DNA of 49,733 nucleotides, taken from contig CADASP010000023.1 in assembly GCA_902790625.1 (NCBI GenBank), positions 1 to 49,733 of the forward strand, in the 5' to 3' direction. The stretch's first letter is position 1, and every line of letters begins with the position of its first letter. Under the pieces are notes generated by a model. The model saw nothing but the letters and a program-made list of their open reading frames with translations. It did no database searches and was not told the origin of the DNA. The stretch is from an uncultured Prevotellaceae bacterium. Its GTDB lineage: Bacteria > Bacteroidota > Bacteroidia > Bacteroidales > Bacteroidaceae. The translations under genes were made by a program, and so were the position numbers. Of this stretch, positions 49,585 to 49,733 are shown piece after piece.

Positions 49585-49625
49585 CAAAAAAAGGAGACCA
49601 CAACCCGCATTGGGCTACAGTCTCC
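49585..49625 (-). terminator. Terminator of the rRNA operon
   Basis: On the minus strand a 14-bp stem with wobble pairs (plus 49593-49606 and 49612-49625) around a 5-base loop is followed by a run of T (plus A run 49586-49592). It directly follows the 5S rRNA. Confidence 0.85.
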
Positions 49626-49629
49626 ATCA

Positions 49630-49733
<104 letters not shown>

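Overview
The window reads as a chromosomal piece of a Bacteroidales bacterium, most likely Prevotellaceae. The reasons are the TTTG-N18-21-TAnnTTTG promoters before many genes, the scarcity of Shine-Dalgarno sequences, two SusC/SusD pairs, a C10 (streptopain/interpain-type) protease with BspA-like leucine-rich repeats, short type IX-like C-terminal tails on exported proteins, and repeat-rich AT-leaning spacers between GC-rich genes. Genus and species cannot be fixed by eye.

Layout. 1-2775 holds no intact gene: it has promoter-bearing repeats, gene debris interrupted by a palindromic element, a winged-helix fragment and a MITE-like element. 2834-6734 is a three-gene surface group (small lipoprotein, YARHG/DUF3160 lipoprotein, CapA-like metallophosphatase). 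6920-28460 is a 21.5-kb plus-strand block of eight exported proteins: a 1236-aa multi-module protein, then FAS1 lipoprotein, SusC, SusD, FAS1, FAS1, SusC, SusD, closed by a strong terminator. No carbohydrate-active enzyme lies inside it. 28789-31009 (minus) holds a LytTR response regulator, its LytS-type kinase and a small periplasmic protein. 31347-39526 (minus) holds a giant C10 protease with EF-hand-like and LRR modules, an SGNH esterase, a LOG-family phosphoribohydrolase and a truncated GH3 beta-glucosidase remnant. 39527-40530 is a repeat region in which tandem promoter units are split by a MITE-like element. 40531-47195 (plus) holds a YfhO-family membrane protein, a GxxExxY protein bracketed by heptamer-repeat arrays, an AraC regulator and a GH51 arabinofuranosidase. 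47600-49402 is typA/bipA. The window ends in a minus-strand 5S rRNA, the tail of an rRNA operon.

How the genes work together (inference). The FAS1/SusCD block looks like a surface capture-and-import apparatus in which FAS1 lipoproteins may act as adhesins or accessory ligand binders for two TonB-dependent transporters. The C10 protease, esterase and arabinofuranosidase point to use of host or plant protein and hemicellulose. The most distinctive feature of the DNA is its repeat ecology: heptanucleotide tracts at several gene junctions and inside one signal-peptide coding region, about 80-bp units each carrying a complete promoter, and inverted-repeat elements that interrupt genes and promoter arrays. 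All assignments come from reading the sequence; no database search was run.
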